Assembly (NCBI RefSeq): GCF_017894385.1
Contig: NZ_CP059560.1
Location: 496,001 to 560,000 of the forward strand
Direction: 5' to 3'
From: Aromatoleum petrolei
Lineage (GTDB): Bacteria > Pseudomonadota > Gammaproteobacteria > Burkholderiales > Rhodocyclaceae
DNA length: 64,000 nucleotides
The translations under genes were made by a program, and so were the position numbers. Every line of letters starts with the position of its first letter. The first letter of the stretch is position 1. Under the pieces are notes generated by a model, which ran no database searches, had not been told where the DNA came from, and was given only the letters and a program-made list of their open reading frames with translations. Positions 44,018 through 52,913 of this stretch are shown here, piece by piece.

Positions 44018-44030
44018 TGAACACAGTTCT
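44018..44030. promoter_or_regulatory. Operator-like palindrome facing the SCP-x thiolase
   Basis: TGAAC-ACA-GTTCT, one mismatch. The preceding AGAAGTGCGTATT (44004-44016) also occurs upstream of the site at 56252. Confidence 0.6.
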
Positions 44031-44378
44031 AATATTAATCTCCTTGACGTCGATAGCGCAAGCTTGGAAGCGAATGCGAGCCTCGGTAGGACGTTACCAA
44101 CATTCCCGTCAATATCGTCATATAAAGAGACAGTACGCGCATGAAATGCAAACGGCGGAGAGCCGCAGGGCGACTTCCGCTTCATGCTCCACGACGCGCT
44201 CGACCTTCCTCGGGCCGCACCACCGTGTTTCGCGAGATCCTCAAGCGTCTACCGCGACGCGCGCCAGATCACCTCCCCAGCGACAGCCCACTTCCGACCG
44301 GATCCCCAGCGGAAGGGAGCAATTCCAATTGCGAACGGAGGACAAGAAGCGAAGCAATCGTCGCAGCCGATTGGTTAC

Positions 44379-44396
44379 GTTCACTCACCAGTGAAT
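44379..44396. promoter_or_regulatory. Inverted repeat upstream of the amidohydrolase
   Basis: GTTCA-N8-TGAAT at 44379-44396; the core is TTCACT-CACC-AGTGAA. Same half-sites as the shared operator but opposite order and different spacing. 118 bp before the amidohydrolase start. The rest of the 43969-44513 gap shows no gene. Confidence 0.35.
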
Positions 44397-44513
44397 GAGC
44401 AGGAAACGCCTTTATCCGTTCAACCGGCCCGCCTAAAGTGCTTACCAGCTCGCACCCGGTTGCCAGTGCGCGTGCCTGTCACAGTTCCGAGACATCAAGA
44501 GGAGTAAAGAATC

Positions 44514-45635
44514 ATGGCTTACGATTACCGTGTCATCGACGTGGATCAGCATCTGGAGCATGCACCCAAGGTTTGGGCGCCGTACGTGCCCGAAGAATAC
44601 CGTTCCCTGGTAACCGAGACCGTATGGGGGATCGGTATGGGGCATGTCTACGATTTGTGGATCAATATGCAGGCCGGACGTTGCCGTCCGATGGACATTC
44701 GCCCTCTTGCCGAACCGCCCCACGAGATTTCCCCGGGAGCGCACGGTGATTACAAGGATCGGCTGCGGGAGATGGACCTGGACGGTATCAGCGCGACGCT
44801 CCTGTACTGCGGGACGCCGGTGGGCGGAGAGTTGCCCAAGATCAAGCACACGGCAGGACGCGAGGCGTATTTGGCGCTAATTCGCGGCTTTAATGATTGG
44901 CTGTCCGACTTTTGCGCACCTTGTCCGGAGCGGCTGTTTGGCGTAGCCCTGATTCCCGGCACGAATGTCGACGACGCCATTGCGGAGCTGCGTCGGGTGC
45001 GCAAGCTGCCTGGGATCAAGTGCGTCGTCAACCTCGGCTTTCCTTCCGGGCAGGGCAAACTCACGGCGGACGACGACCCGTTCTGGGCTGAGGCGCTGAA
45101 CTTGGGCATGCCGATCACCATCCATGGCAGCGTCAATGGACCGTGGTGGGCGCGAGGCATCGCTGACTGGACCAAGCGGGAATTTGCCCTGTGGAACATC
45201 GGCCGCATCGACTCGGTCACCGGCGGCCCCTTGTGCGCGGCGGAGTTGATCATCTCCGGCCTGTTCGACCGTTTCCCGGAGCTGATGTTCAGCATCTCCG
45301 AGTGCGGCGCTTCCTGGGTGCCGTATTTCATGTGCAACATGGATCACTACTACTACAAGCATCGGTACTGGGGAGGGTTCACGGAGCTCAAGCACGCGCC
45401 CAGCGAATACATCCGGCGCGGCCACCTGCAATTCAACACGATCTTCGATCCGGCCGCGATCCGCCTGCGCGATGAGATTGGGCTGGGTAACATCAATTAC
45501 TCCTCCGACTTCCCGCATGTCGCCTCCGACTGGCCCGAAAGCCAGAAGGGCATCAACGCTATGCTCGACGGCGCCCCCCTGGAAGTGCGCGACGCCATTC
45601 TCTGGAAGAACGCCGCACGCTGGCTGCACCTGTAA
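44514..45635 (+). CDS. Amidohydrolase family protein (ACMSD/LigW-like)
   Basis: A 373-aa TIM-barrel metal hydrolase of the amidohydrolase-2 group. The N-terminal metal motif reads VIDVDQHLEH (residues 8-16), with MPITIHGSVNG and the C-terminal metal Asp in NYSSDFPHVASDWPES. Relatives include decarboxylases and hydrolases of ring-cleavage products; some act on CoA esters or cyclic ketones. AGGAG precedes the ATG. It is followed by a strong hairpin and then a CoA-transferase gene. Confidence 0.88.
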   Translation: MAYDYRVIDVDQHLEHAPKVWAPYVPEEYRSLVTETVWGIGMGHVYDLWINMQAGRCRPMDIRPLAEPPHEISPGAHGDYKDRLREMDLDGISATLLYCGTPVGGELPKIKHTAGREAYLALIRGFNDWLSDFCAPCPERLFGVALIPGTNVDDAIAELRRVRKLPGIKCVVNLGFPSGQGKLTADDDPFWAEALNLGMPITIHGSVNGPWWARGIADWTKREFALWNIGRIDSVTGGPLCAAELIISGLFDRFPELMFSISECGASWVPYFMCNMDHYYYKHRYWGGFTELKHAPSEYIRRGHLQFNTIFDPAAIRLRDEIGLGNINYSSDFPHVASDWPESQKGINAMLDGAPLEVRDAILWKNAARWLHL

Positions 45636-45641
45636 GCCCGC

Positions 45642-45687
45642 TCATGAGACCGGATCTTTGCCCAAGGCGGCACTTCCGGTCTCATGA
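45642..45687. terminator. 13-bp perfect hairpin after the amidohydrolase
   Basis: TCATGAGACCGGA (45642-45654) pairs with TCCGGTCTCATGA (45675-45687) around a 20-nt loop. It starts 6 bp after the stop. No T-run follows, so it may be a Rho-type or RNA-stabilising element rather than a simple terminator. Confidence 0.5.
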
Positions 45688-45738
45688 ATCCTCAAGCCTG
45701 TCGGGTAGCCGGCTGTCACCAATAATGGACTCATACAC

Positions 45739-46890
45739 ATGACTTGCAGCTATCTTCCTCTCGCCGGAGTGCGCGTCTTGGATATCGGTTTTCTGATTCC
45801 TTCGGCGCTCACCAGCCTCAAGCTCGCGACCTTGGGCGCCGACGTGGTCAAGGTCGAGCGACCGGGAGGCGGCGACCGGATCCGTCACATTCCACCTTTC
45901 GCGCCGGACGGCGAAAGCCCGCAACATCAGCCCCAGAACCGCGGTAAGCGCAGTATCGCGCTGGATCTGGGTACGACCGAAGGCCGAGAGCTCTTTCTCC
46001 GGCTCGCCCGCAAAGCGGACGTGATCATCGAGAACCAGTTGCCCGGAACCTGGCTGAAACACGGAATCGACTTCGCCGCCCTGCGCCAGGAGCGGCCTTC
46101 CCTGATCGTCTGTTCCGTCACTGGCTTCGGACAGACCGGTCCCTTGTCCCAGCTTCCCTCCCATGGTCTCAACATGGATGCCCTGGCGGATTGCATGCCC
46201 CTGGAGTGGCAAGATGGCCAACCGCGCGTTGGGACACCCTTCACTAGTTGGGGCAACGAAATGGGCTCCACCTACGCCGCAATGGCGATCTGCGCCGCGA
46301 TAGCCAATGTGCGCAAGGGCGGCGAGGGAGCTTGGGTTGATCTTTCCTGCTGGGACGCCATGGTGGAAGCCCACCGTACCGAGATTGCCATGAGCACGCG
46401 TACCGGGGAACGCTTCAACTCCCATGACCACAAGATGGGTCCAATCTACAACACTTATCTGTCGCGCGATGGCAAACCGGTGTTGCTCGGCGCTTTGGAG
46501 CCTAAGTTTTGGGCCGCCTTTTGCCGCGGAATCGGACGCGAAGATATGCTCCATTACCACACCGGCGAAGAGATCGAGTTCGGCGCCGACGACGAGACGC
46601 TCGGACGGGAACTGGCTGCGATTTTCGTCAAGGAGGACGCCGCAACATGGGAGAAGCGATTCATCGACTGGGATGTCGTGGGTTGCGTGGTGCTGCAGAT
46701 CGACGAGGTGATGAAGCATCCTCACTTTGCGGCCCGCGGCATCGTCGAGGGCGAAGTCGGACAATGGCCCAACATCACATCCGCAATCCGCTGGCACCAC
46801 ACTGGCGAACGTGCAGGTTCGGGCATGAAGGCGCCACCTGCGGTAGACGCTGATCGGGACTCCGTCATTACCGAATGGCTCTCCGCATAA
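45739..46890 (+). CDS. CaiB/BaiF (class III) CoA-transferase
   Basis: A 383-aa CaiB/BaiF-family protein: LAGVRVLDIGFLIPSALTSLKLATLGADVVKVERP, NRGKRSIALDLGTTEGRELF, VTGFGQTGPLSQLPSHGLNM and a C-terminal HPHFAARGIV. The residue at the usual catalytic Asp region lies in TPFTSWGNEMGSTYAAMA and is not the common GDY, so a transferase or racemase-like role is open. It lies 103 bp after the amidohydrolase with a hairpin between. Confidence 0.85.
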   Translation: MTCSYLPLAGVRVLDIGFLIPSALTSLKLATLGADVVKVERPGGGDRIRHIPPFAPDGESPQHQPQNRGKRSIALDLGTTEGRELFLRLARKADVIIENQLPGTWLKHGIDFAALRQERPSLIVCSVTGFGQTGPLSQLPSHGLNMDALADCMPLEWQDGQPRVGTPFTSWGNEMGSTYAAMAICAAIANVRKGGEGAWVDLSCWDAMVEAHRTEIAMSTRTGERFNSHDHKMGPIYNTYLSRDGKPVLLGALEPKFWAAFCRGIGREDMLHYHTGEEIEFGADDETLGRELAAIFVKEDAATWEKRFIDWDVVGCVVLQIDEVMKHPHFAARGIVEGEVGQWPNITSAIRWHHTGERAGSGMKAPPAVDADRDSVITEWLSA

Positions 46891-47315
46891 GGCATGGCAA
46901 GTTTCTTATGCCTCGTGTTCAAGCTAAGTAAAAATCCCCTGGCAGAGCCCTAGCCGGTAACTTGACGTGTTGCTGGACGCAGGCTGTTTCGAAGCGGACG
47001 AGTGCGCGCCATTCGTCCGCTTTTTCATGCTTGATTCGAGGCCTCCTGCTCGAAGTGGAAGATGTCTTCGAGCGCCACGGGGCCGCGAGCCAATCCCAGG
47101 CGCATCGCCGGCGTCTTGCGGTCCGCGTCGCTTGTAATAAGCGCGGAAGATTTCGAGCGCTTGTGCGAAATTCCCCGGCTGATATGCTGCGTATCCGTTC
47201 GAGACGCACCTTGCTTGCCGGCGGACGCTATCGCCGTTCAATTAGCAGGACGGTGAGAAACTCGAGATTCCTTCCGGAACTTTCCGCTTTTTCGGCACCG
47301 GAAGCGCGCCGTCCC

Positions 47316-47465
47316 TCATCTCGCGAGGCGTTTTCGCGCCATTTTCCTGCCCTTGGGCAGTTGGCCACACAACAGGCGGATTTGTCCATAGGCGGCCTTC
47401 GGCCACATCAGATTGAGCAGGCGCGTGAGGTTGTGGGCGGAAAATGTGAACTCCGCTTGCCCTGA
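47316..47465 (-). pseudogene. IS1182/IS5-like transposase C-terminal remnant
   Basis: The minus strand reads GQAEFTFSAHNLTRLLNLMW followed by PKAAYGQIRLLCGQ and a stop at 47316. This matches the usual C-terminal helix of IS1182/IS5-type DDE transposases (FxxAAYNLxRLxxL). Family placement is approximate. Bases 46891-47315 hold no other gene I can name. Confidence 0.5.
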
Positions 47466-47529
47466 CGGCTGCGCATTCCGACGAACCTGACCGGGTGGGT
47501 GAATCGCCCCCGATTTGCCCAGCTGATGA

Positions 47530-47700
47530 TGGTGTGAATCGCACCAGGTTTATCCACCACAGCAATCGGGGCTCGCAGTACGTCTCGATCCGCCACAGCA
47601 AGCGACTGGCCGAAGCGGGCATTAGCCGTCGGTCGGTAGTCGGGGTGACAGCTACGACAATGCGCTGGCCGAGACCATCAATGGTGGAGCTGTCCCCGTT
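47530..47700 (+). pseudogene. IS3-family orfB C-terminal remnant
   Basis: The plus strand reads FIHHSNRGSQYVSIRHSKRL, then AEAGISRRSVV and, frame-shifted, a DNALAETINGG-like piece. This is the second catalytic-Asp region of IS3 orfB (HHSDRGSQY) with Asp changed to Asn. It corresponds to the part missing from the element at 39067-39843. Confidence 0.75.
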
Positions 47701-47759
47701 TGATGGACACCAAGACTGGCGCTGCGGCAGCAAATTATCCACGGGCGAGGACCTTGGAA

Positions 47760-47965
47760 AAGCGTTGAAGCAACTCGAAGCAGCAATACCGGCACCCATG
47801 ACGCCGTAGAGGTTGGTGCCGTGCTGCACGCCGATCAGCGACAGAGGAATGGCGGCGCCGCTGTCGTGCATCGAGGCGGACGAGAGCGGCGCCGCAATCG
47901 ACACGCCGCAGCCGGCGGTGTCCAGATTCAGCTCGTAGCCATTCCAGCTGACTTTGTAGCGCTAC
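47760..47965 (-). pseudogene. Coding-like remnant of unknown family
   Basis: The minus strand gives an uninterrupted, protein-like stretch YKVSWNGYELNLDTAGCGVS, then IAAPLSSASMHDSGAAIPLS and LIGVQHGTNLYGVMGAG, before running into IS remnant sequence. No start or stop of its own. I do not recognise the family. Confidence 0.3.
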
Positions 47966-48942
47966 CTCACCTCGACACCCGAGCTCTCCAGAACTAGGGG
48001 GTCCTTTTGCCAGGGCGCCTTGGTCCTTCGAATGATTTTTCTCAACATTTGCTTGAGAAGCTCGATTTCTGTGTAGCTAAGATCCGTCACCGCGTCTGAT
48101 TCGATCGCCGCGGACACTGAGGCAATGTTTAGAACGATCTTTGTGCCTGCGTCCGCAAGTTGAACTACCTGATCCGCACCTCCGCTGCCCCGCAGATCAA
48201 TCAGGTTGCGCTGGGCTAGGCGCATCATGTCTTGCTGCGTCATCTGATAGCCAGACACTCCAACCAGATCCGCCAGCTCATGAGCGGTACAGGGGCTGTT
48301 CAAAGCGAGAGCAGCGAGGATGAAGGAGTCCGCTTCAGTCAGATTGAGCCGCGCCAGCTCAGGACGAAGCCGGACCCGCAGGTGATAATAGGTTCGCGCG
48401 AACAAGTACCCAAGGGTGTTTCGCCCGAGGTCACTCGACGTGTTTGTCTCTTGGCCCGATAGGTCCGGCTTTTCAACCGCAACCGCATAGCGGCCGCCCA
48501 GGAAAACAAGAGTTGGCCTGTCAAAATGTTCAAATGAGACAACTTCCCCTACGAATATGTCGTGATCACCTCCCTCGTAACAGGACACCGTCTTGCATTG
48601 GAACCTCGCCGCACAACCTTGCAGCAGTGGGATCTCCTTTTCTCCGCGCTCCAGCACTAGACCGCTGAAACGGTCCATTCGGCTGGCAAAGCGAGTGGCG
48701 AGTTCACTCTGGTCGGCTGCCAGGATATGGACTGCAAAATACCCAGCTTGGAGGAATGCCTGTCGGGTCTGAGACTTCTTCGCGAGGCTCCACAGCACCA
48801 TGGGTGGGTCCAGGGATACCGAGTTGAAGCTGTTGACCGTAAGCCCGACATCGCGGCCGACCTTATCTCGCGTGGTGACGATCGTAATGCCCGTCGCGAA
48901 GGAGCCCAGGGCTGAACGGAATTGCTGAGAATCTATGGCCAT
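47962..48942 (-). CDS. Flavin reductase fused to a MarR-like winged-helix domain
   Basis: A 326-aa protein. Residues 1-165 are a split-barrel flavin reductase (FRSALGSFATGITIVTTRD, SFNSVSLDPPMVLWSL, GGDHDIFVGEVVSFE). Residues 175-326 look like a MarR-type winged helix (LTEADSFILAALALNSPCTA, LADLVGVSGYQMTQQDMMRL). The same arrangement is known from the reductase (C1) of p-hydroxyphenylacetate hydroxylase, where the extra domain senses substrate. It should supply reduced flavin to a monooxygenase, but none is adjacent. The last gene of the minus-strand block; the ribosome site is weak. Confidence 0.85.
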   Translation of the reverse strand: MAIDSQQFRSALGSFATGITIVTTRDKVGRDVGLTVNSFNSVSLDPPMVLWSLAKKSQTRQAFLQAGYFAVHILAADQSELATRFASRMDRFSGLVLERGEKEIPLLQGCAARFQCKTVSCYEGGDHDIFVGEVVSFEHFDRPTLVFLGGRYAVAVEKPDLSGQETNTSSDLGRNTLGYLFARTYYHLRVRLRPELARLNLTEADSFILAALALNSPCTAHELADLVGVSGYQMTQQDMMRLAQRNLIDLRGSGGADQVVQLADAGTKIVLNIASVSAAIESDAVTDLSYTEIELLKQMLRKIIRRTKAPWQKDPLVLESSGVEVR

Positions 48943-49131
48943 AGTGGAGTTCTCACCGATTGGTTATCCAGGAGGATCAGCGTGTGAGCCGATGGGGTGG
49001 CAAACTGGCATCGCTTGATTTCGCGGGGAGATGGGCGATGCCGAGAAACAAGATTCAATTTCAGAAACGCATGACTTTGGGCGAACTTCGGGCACGACCC
49101 GCAACGGAGGCGCAGTGGATAGAACGACACG

Positions 49132-49332
49132 TCATACGCTCGGGACCGCAGGCACGATCGCGCCCTTGACGGGGCACATGTCCATGCACTGCGGCGTATC
49201 GAAGGAACCGGCGCACTCCGTGCACTTGTTGGGATCGATGACGTAGGGTTTGCCGGCGCTGATAGCCTGATTGGGACATTCGGACAGACAGGCATCACAG
49301 GCGCTGCACAGTTTGGTGATCATAAGTGCCAT
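49132..49332 (-). CDS. fdx: 2[4Fe-4S] ferredoxin (Alvin type)
   Basis: A 66-aa ferredoxin with two clusters: C9, C12, C15 and C19 (CSACDACLSECP), then C37, C40, C49 and C53 (CTEC-8-CMDMCP). The 8-residue gap in the second motif is the mark of Allochromatium-type ferredoxins with very low potential. AGGAGG is 6 bp before the ATG. Downstream of KorAB and the ferritin-like gene, it is the likely electron acceptor of the 2-oxoacid oxidoreductase. Confidence 0.93.
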   Translation of the reverse strand: MALMITKLCSACDACLSECPNQAISAGKPYVIDPNKCTECAGSFDTPQCMDMCPVKGAIVPAVPSV

Positions 49333-49355
49333 GATGGCCTCCTTTTACAGTAAAA

Positions 49356-49880
49356 CTATTCCAGCTCGTTGGGTGGGTCGGGATCGTCGTCCCAGCCCTC
49401 TTCAGGCTTGGGGTAGTGTGCCAGCCACCGGTCCAGCTCCCGGACATGGGCTTCCTCGTCGCCGGCAAAGCGCCGGGCCATTGCGCGCACCTCTTCGTTC
49501 TCGGCCGAACCCGCCAGATCGGTGTAGAAACTTACGGCACGCTCTTCATGTTGCCGGGCAAGGGTGAGCGCATGGTAAGGGTGCTGCAGGTAATGTATGT
49601 CAAGAACGTCGAGAACTTCCGCTCCGTCCAAACCCAATCCGGGCTTGGCCTTGCCGATGTTCTCAGGCACACCCACTTCACGCCGGATCTCGCCCACGTT
49701 ATAGACATGCAGCCACTCAACGTCGGCCATGCGCCGAAAAAAGTCAGCCATCTCGGGATTGTTATGCTGGGCCATCATGTCGGACAGCTGCGTGTAGCGT
49801 CGGGCTGCCTCTCGTTCCATAGCCATGGCATACTCGAACAACTCCTCGAGCGACCGGTTCGGTTTCTGTTTCCCGCTCAT
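49356..49880 (-). CDS. Ferritin-like/rubrerythrin-type diiron protein
   Basis: A 174-aa four-helix ferritin-like protein with the carboxylate/His set of a diiron site: E24 (MEREAARRY), E55/H58 (VEWLH), E112 (QHEERAVSFY) and E142/H145 (GDEEAHV). The rubredoxin domain of true rubrerythrins is absent, replaced by an acidic tail. Its ATG overlaps the KorB stop by 4 bp, a tight coupling to an oxygen-sensitive enzyme. Inferred role: oxygen or peroxide protection. Confidence 0.85.
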   Translation of the reverse strand: MSGKQKPNRSLEELFEYAMAMEREAARRYTQLSDMMAQHNNPEMADFFRRMADVEWLHVYNVGEIRREVGVPENIGKAKPGLGLDGAEVLDVLDIHYLQHPYHALTLARQHEERAVSFYTDLAGSAENEEVRAMARRFAGDEEAHVRELDRWLAHYPKPEEGWDDDPDPPNELE

Positions 49881-50734
49881 AGCGCAAATTCCATTTCCAG
49901 CTCACTCATCTTCTTTTCGCAGCCCTTCCGGGACCGGTAGGGTGGCCGGTTGCCCTTGTATAGCACCTGGCCGATGGTCAGGCCGTCGTCGTCCATTAGC
50001 CGCTGCGTCGCCGCCTGTATATCCGTGCCCAAGCCCTCGGGAGCCATGCGCACCAGATTCTTCCATTGGCGCTGTTCGGGCCTAAAGGTCACGCAGGGGC
50101 TTAATACCTGCACTACCGAAAAGCCCGGGTGTTGGATGGCCTGCACCAGGATTTCAGCGAGATTGGCTGGCTCCCCGCTAAAACAGCGCGCAATGAAATT
50201 TGCCCCAGCCGCCAACGCGATCACTAGCGGCTGAAACGAATTGACGCCGGTACCCTCGGGTGTGAGCTCGCTACCCTTCCAGTCGGGAGCGGTAGTCGGC
50301 GAGGCCTGCCCCTTCGTCATGCCATACACCTGATTGTCCATGATGATGTAGGTCAGATCGACGTTGCGCCGGCAGGCGTGCAGAAAGTGGTTGCCGCCGA
50401 TCGAAAACCCGTCGCCGTCGCCGCCAGCCACCAGGACGGTCAGATCGGGACGCGCCAGTTTCAGCCCGGTGGCAACGGGCAGCGCGCGGCCATGCACGCC
50501 GTGAAAGCCGTAAACATTCGTGTATGCGGGGATGCGCGAGGAGCAGCCAATGCCCGACACCAGCGCCACCTGCTCGGGTGGCAGCTGCAGATAGGCGAGC
50601 GCATTGGTGAGCGAAGAGAGCACCGAGTAGTCTCCGCACCCCGGGCACCAGATCGGTTTGACGGCGGACAGGTAGCTGTCCGAGTCATAGGGGTCTTGGC
50701 TCGCGCACCGACCTGACTCACTATTGGTATTCAT
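49877..50734 (-). CDS. korB: 2-oxoacid:ferredoxin oxidoreductase, beta subunit (KorB-like)
   Basis: Thiamine-diphosphate subunit of 285 aa: KPIWCPGCGDYSVLSSL (C30, C33), GIGCSSRIPAYTNVYGFHGVHGRALPVATG, the ThDP-Mg motif GGDGDGFSIGGNHFLHACRR with IIMDNQVYGMTKGQ. The ATG overlaps the alpha-subunit stop by 4 bp. With the alpha subunit it converts a 2-oxoacid (2-oxoglutarate in named relatives) plus CoA to acyl-CoA and CO2, reducing ferredoxin. In Thauera-type bacteria such an enzyme feeds benzoyl-CoA reductase; no such reductase is in this window. Confidence 0.9.
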   Translation of the reverse strand: MNTNSESGRCASQDPYDSDSYLSAVKPIWCPGCGDYSVLSSLTNALAYLQLPPEQVALVSGIGCSSRIPAYTNVYGFHGVHGRALPVATGLKLARPDLTVLVAGGDGDGFSIGGNHFLHACRRNVDLTYIIMDNQVYGMTKGQASPTTAPDWKGSELTPEGTGVNSFQPLVIALAAGANFIARCFSGEPANLAEILVQAIQHPGFSVVQVLSPCVTFRPEQRQWKNLVRMAPEGLGTDIQAATQRLMDDDGLTIGQVLYKGNRPPYRSRKGCEKKMSELEMEFAL

Positions 50735-52449
50735 TTCCACTTGGCTAGCCTCGCGAGGATTTCGTTAGACCGAATCGGCAACGGACCAGGTCGGTTCAGG
50801 CATTCGAGCTGGGCGGGCAGCGTGTAGTGCGCTCGCAAATATCGCTGGAACTGACCGCTGTGCGTCTGCTCAACCACGAGCGCCCGCCAAACGCCGGAAA
50901 GGGCCGAGGCGAGTTTTTCCGGCTGCACGGGAGCGAGCAGCCGAAGGCTGATCAGACGCAAGCTGCGGCCTTCATCGCGCCATCTGCGCGCCGCTTCGCG
51001 GGCGGCGCCTGTGCAGGAACCCCAGGTAATAATGGCGATATCCCCTTCCCCTTCCACGTCGGCCCAGGAAACTCCGTAGTCGTGGAGGGCAAGCTTGCGC
51101 TCGCGCTTATCCAGTTGTTGCTGGTGGTCCGCCGCGAGGGAGGACGGCAGACTTGCCTCGTTGTGCTCGAGTCCATCGGCCGTGTACTGACAGCCGGGCG
51201 TGCCGGGAATGGCCATCGGAGATATGCCGGTATCAGTCAATGCGTAGCGCTGATACTTGTCTACGGCGGACGCAGCCGCGGTGAGGCGCCGGGTTGGAAA
51301 GATCGAGTCGGCCGGTTTATCGACGACTGAGCGCGCTTGCCCGAGGGCCTGATCCGACAGAACGAGAGCAACCGTCTGCAGACTCTCGGCGAGGTGTACC
51401 GCCCACTGGGTAGCGAAGAGGCAGTCCGGCACAGAATTAGGCGCCAGCACCAGGTGTGGTGCATCGCCGTGAAGACCGTAGAGCGCGATATTCAGGTCGG
51501 CTTGTTCGGACTTGGCGGGGATGCCGGTCGAGGGCCCGCCGCGCATGACATCGACCACCACAATAGGCGTTTCGGAGGCGACTGCAAGGCCGATCGACTC
51601 CGTCATCAGCGATAGTCCAGGCCCCGCCGTGGCAGTCAACGAGGGCGTGCCGCCGTATGAGGCGCCGATAATTTGATTGATCGCCGCCAGTTCATCTTCG
51701 GCTTGCACGAGGGTGCCACCCACCTTGTCCAACGCCGGGGCCATCCACTCGAGGACCTCAGTGGCCGGGGTAATGGGATAGCCGGCGACGAAACGCACAC
51801 CGCCCCGCAAGGCTCCCAAGCCCGTCGCTTGGTTGCCCGTGAGGATCCAGCGGGTCTCAGCGCTTCTTCGCGGCCGCGCCAACCGCGGCATCTCAGGTAG
51901 GGAGCAGACAGCATCCAGTCCGGCATTGACCGCCGCACGGCTGGCGGCCAGCACCTTCTCTCCTTTATGCCCGAATTGCTTCTCAAGGACCGCATCGACG
52001 ACCTGACGCGGCAGACTCAGCAGGCCTGCCAAGGCGCCCATGGCCACCATGTTCGGACGCCCGCCGGCAATCGCCTGGCACATCTGCTTCATCGGCAGCA
52101 ACGCCTGTTGTGCTCCGCTGGCCGCAATCTCTGGCGGCACGTCCCCCTGCTCCGGGTCGCCGATGATCAGGCTGTCCTGAGTGAGCGGCATCTCGGCGGC
52201 GAACCTGCCAACGTTCTTCCAGTCCAGCGCAAGCAGTATGTGAAAATGGTCCTCATGCGAGGCGGCGGGGCCGCAGCTGACGCGCAGCTGCGCGGCCGCT
52301 TCGCCCCCGCGAATCTGCGCTCCGACCGAGCGCGTCATGTAGGCATACCACCCGCTGAGGCCCGCTGCTTCGAGTAGCAAGCTACCCGTCGAAATGGCCC
52401 CTGCTCCGCCGCTTCCGGCGACGATGACCGATAGTGAGTTCACTTCCAC
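50731..52449 (-). CDS. korA: 2-oxoacid:ferredoxin oxidoreductase, gamma-alpha fusion (KorA-like)
   Basis: A 572-aa subunit. Residues 1-190 are the gamma domain (AGSGGAGAISTGSLLLEAA, SVGAQIRGGEAAAQLRVS). Residues 200-572 are the alpha/pyrimidine-binding part (GNQATGLGALRGGVRFVAGYPITPATEVLE, ATAGPGLSLMTESIGLA, VDVMRGGPSTGIPAKSEQAD). It appears to start at GTG 52449 with AAGGGA upstream. Coupled to korB by a 4-bp overlap. Oxygen-sensitive in most relatives. Confidence 0.9.
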   Translation of the reverse strand: MEVNSLSVIVAGSGGAGAISTGSLLLEAAGLSGWYAYMTRSVGAQIRGGEAAAQLRVSCGPAASHEDHFHILLALDWKNVGRFAAEMPLTQDSLIIGDPEQGDVPPEIAASGAQQALLPMKQMCQAIAGGRPNMVAMGALAGLLSLPRQVVDAVLEKQFGHKGEKVLAASRAAVNAGLDAVCSLPEMPRLARPRRSAETRWILTGNQATGLGALRGGVRFVAGYPITPATEVLEWMAPALDKVGGTLVQAEDELAAINQIIGASYGGTPSLTATAGPGLSLMTESIGLAVASETPIVVVDVMRGGPSTGIPAKSEQADLNIALYGLHGDAPHLVLAPNSVPDCLFATQWAVHLAESLQTVALVLSDQALGQARSVVDKPADSIFPTRRLTAAASAVDKYQRYALTDTGISPMAIPGTPGCQYTADGLEHNEASLPSSLAADHQQQLDKRERKLALHDYGVSWADVEGEGDIAIITWGSCTGAAREAARRWRDEGRSLRLISLRLLAPVQPEKLASALSGVWRALVVEQTHSGQFQRYLRAHYTLPAQLECLNRPGPLPIRSNEILARLAKWK

Positions 52450-52532
52450 TTCAGATCCCTTCGTAAAGCCGAACAGGAAGAAGTCCTCATCTGCGCGCCC
52501 CCCTGCCCAACCGGGCGCGCATTAGGCAGAGG

Positions 52533-52913
52533 TCAGTTGGGAATCGACTCGATGACGATGTCGAGAACCTTCTGGACGTTAGCTTGATCCGGATCGGCGC
52601 CGTAGACCTTCTCGACCTCGTATTGCGAGAGTTCGTGCCACACCGCCGGTTGAACGCCGTGGCGCGCCAAGGCGCTCTTGACGCAGGACAGCGCGCAGCC
52701 GTCGATGGCGATGATCGGGCGCCCCGACTTGGCAACCTTCACCAGCTTGGGCACGTCCCCTCCCACGCCAGCGATGCAGGACATTTCGGCCAGGTTGCGC
52801 CGATCCAGTGCCAGCGCCACATCGTTACTCGTCTGCGCCGCGCTCGAGCAGCCAGAACAGGAATAAACTAACGGGAGCTTCGAACGATCCACAGCGACTG
52901 CCTCGGTGCTCAT
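52533..52913 (-). CDS. DGC-domain putative zinc-binding protein
   Basis: A 126-aa protein with the motif order of the DGC family: YSCSGCSSAAQTSND (C19, C22), MSCIAGVGGDVP (C46), and IAIDGCALSCVKSAL (D71-G72-C73, C77). The function is unknown; zinc binding is proposed from the cysteines. AGGAG precedes the ATG. It is the first gene of the KorA/KorB/ferritin-like/ferredoxin run, with 83 bp before korA, and lies divergent from the LysR gene. Confidence 0.85.
   Translation of the reverse strand: MSTEAVAVDRSKLPLVYSCSGCSSAAQTSNDVALALDRRNLAEMSCIAGVGGDVPKLVKVAKSGRPIIAIDGCALSCVKSALARHGVQPAVWHELSQYEVEKVYGADPDQANVQKVLDIVIESIPN

Noticed and set aside
46889..46914. Hairpin AGGCAT/ATGCCT after the CoA-transferase gene
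   Set aside because: Only 6 bp with no T-run; too weak to call a terminator.
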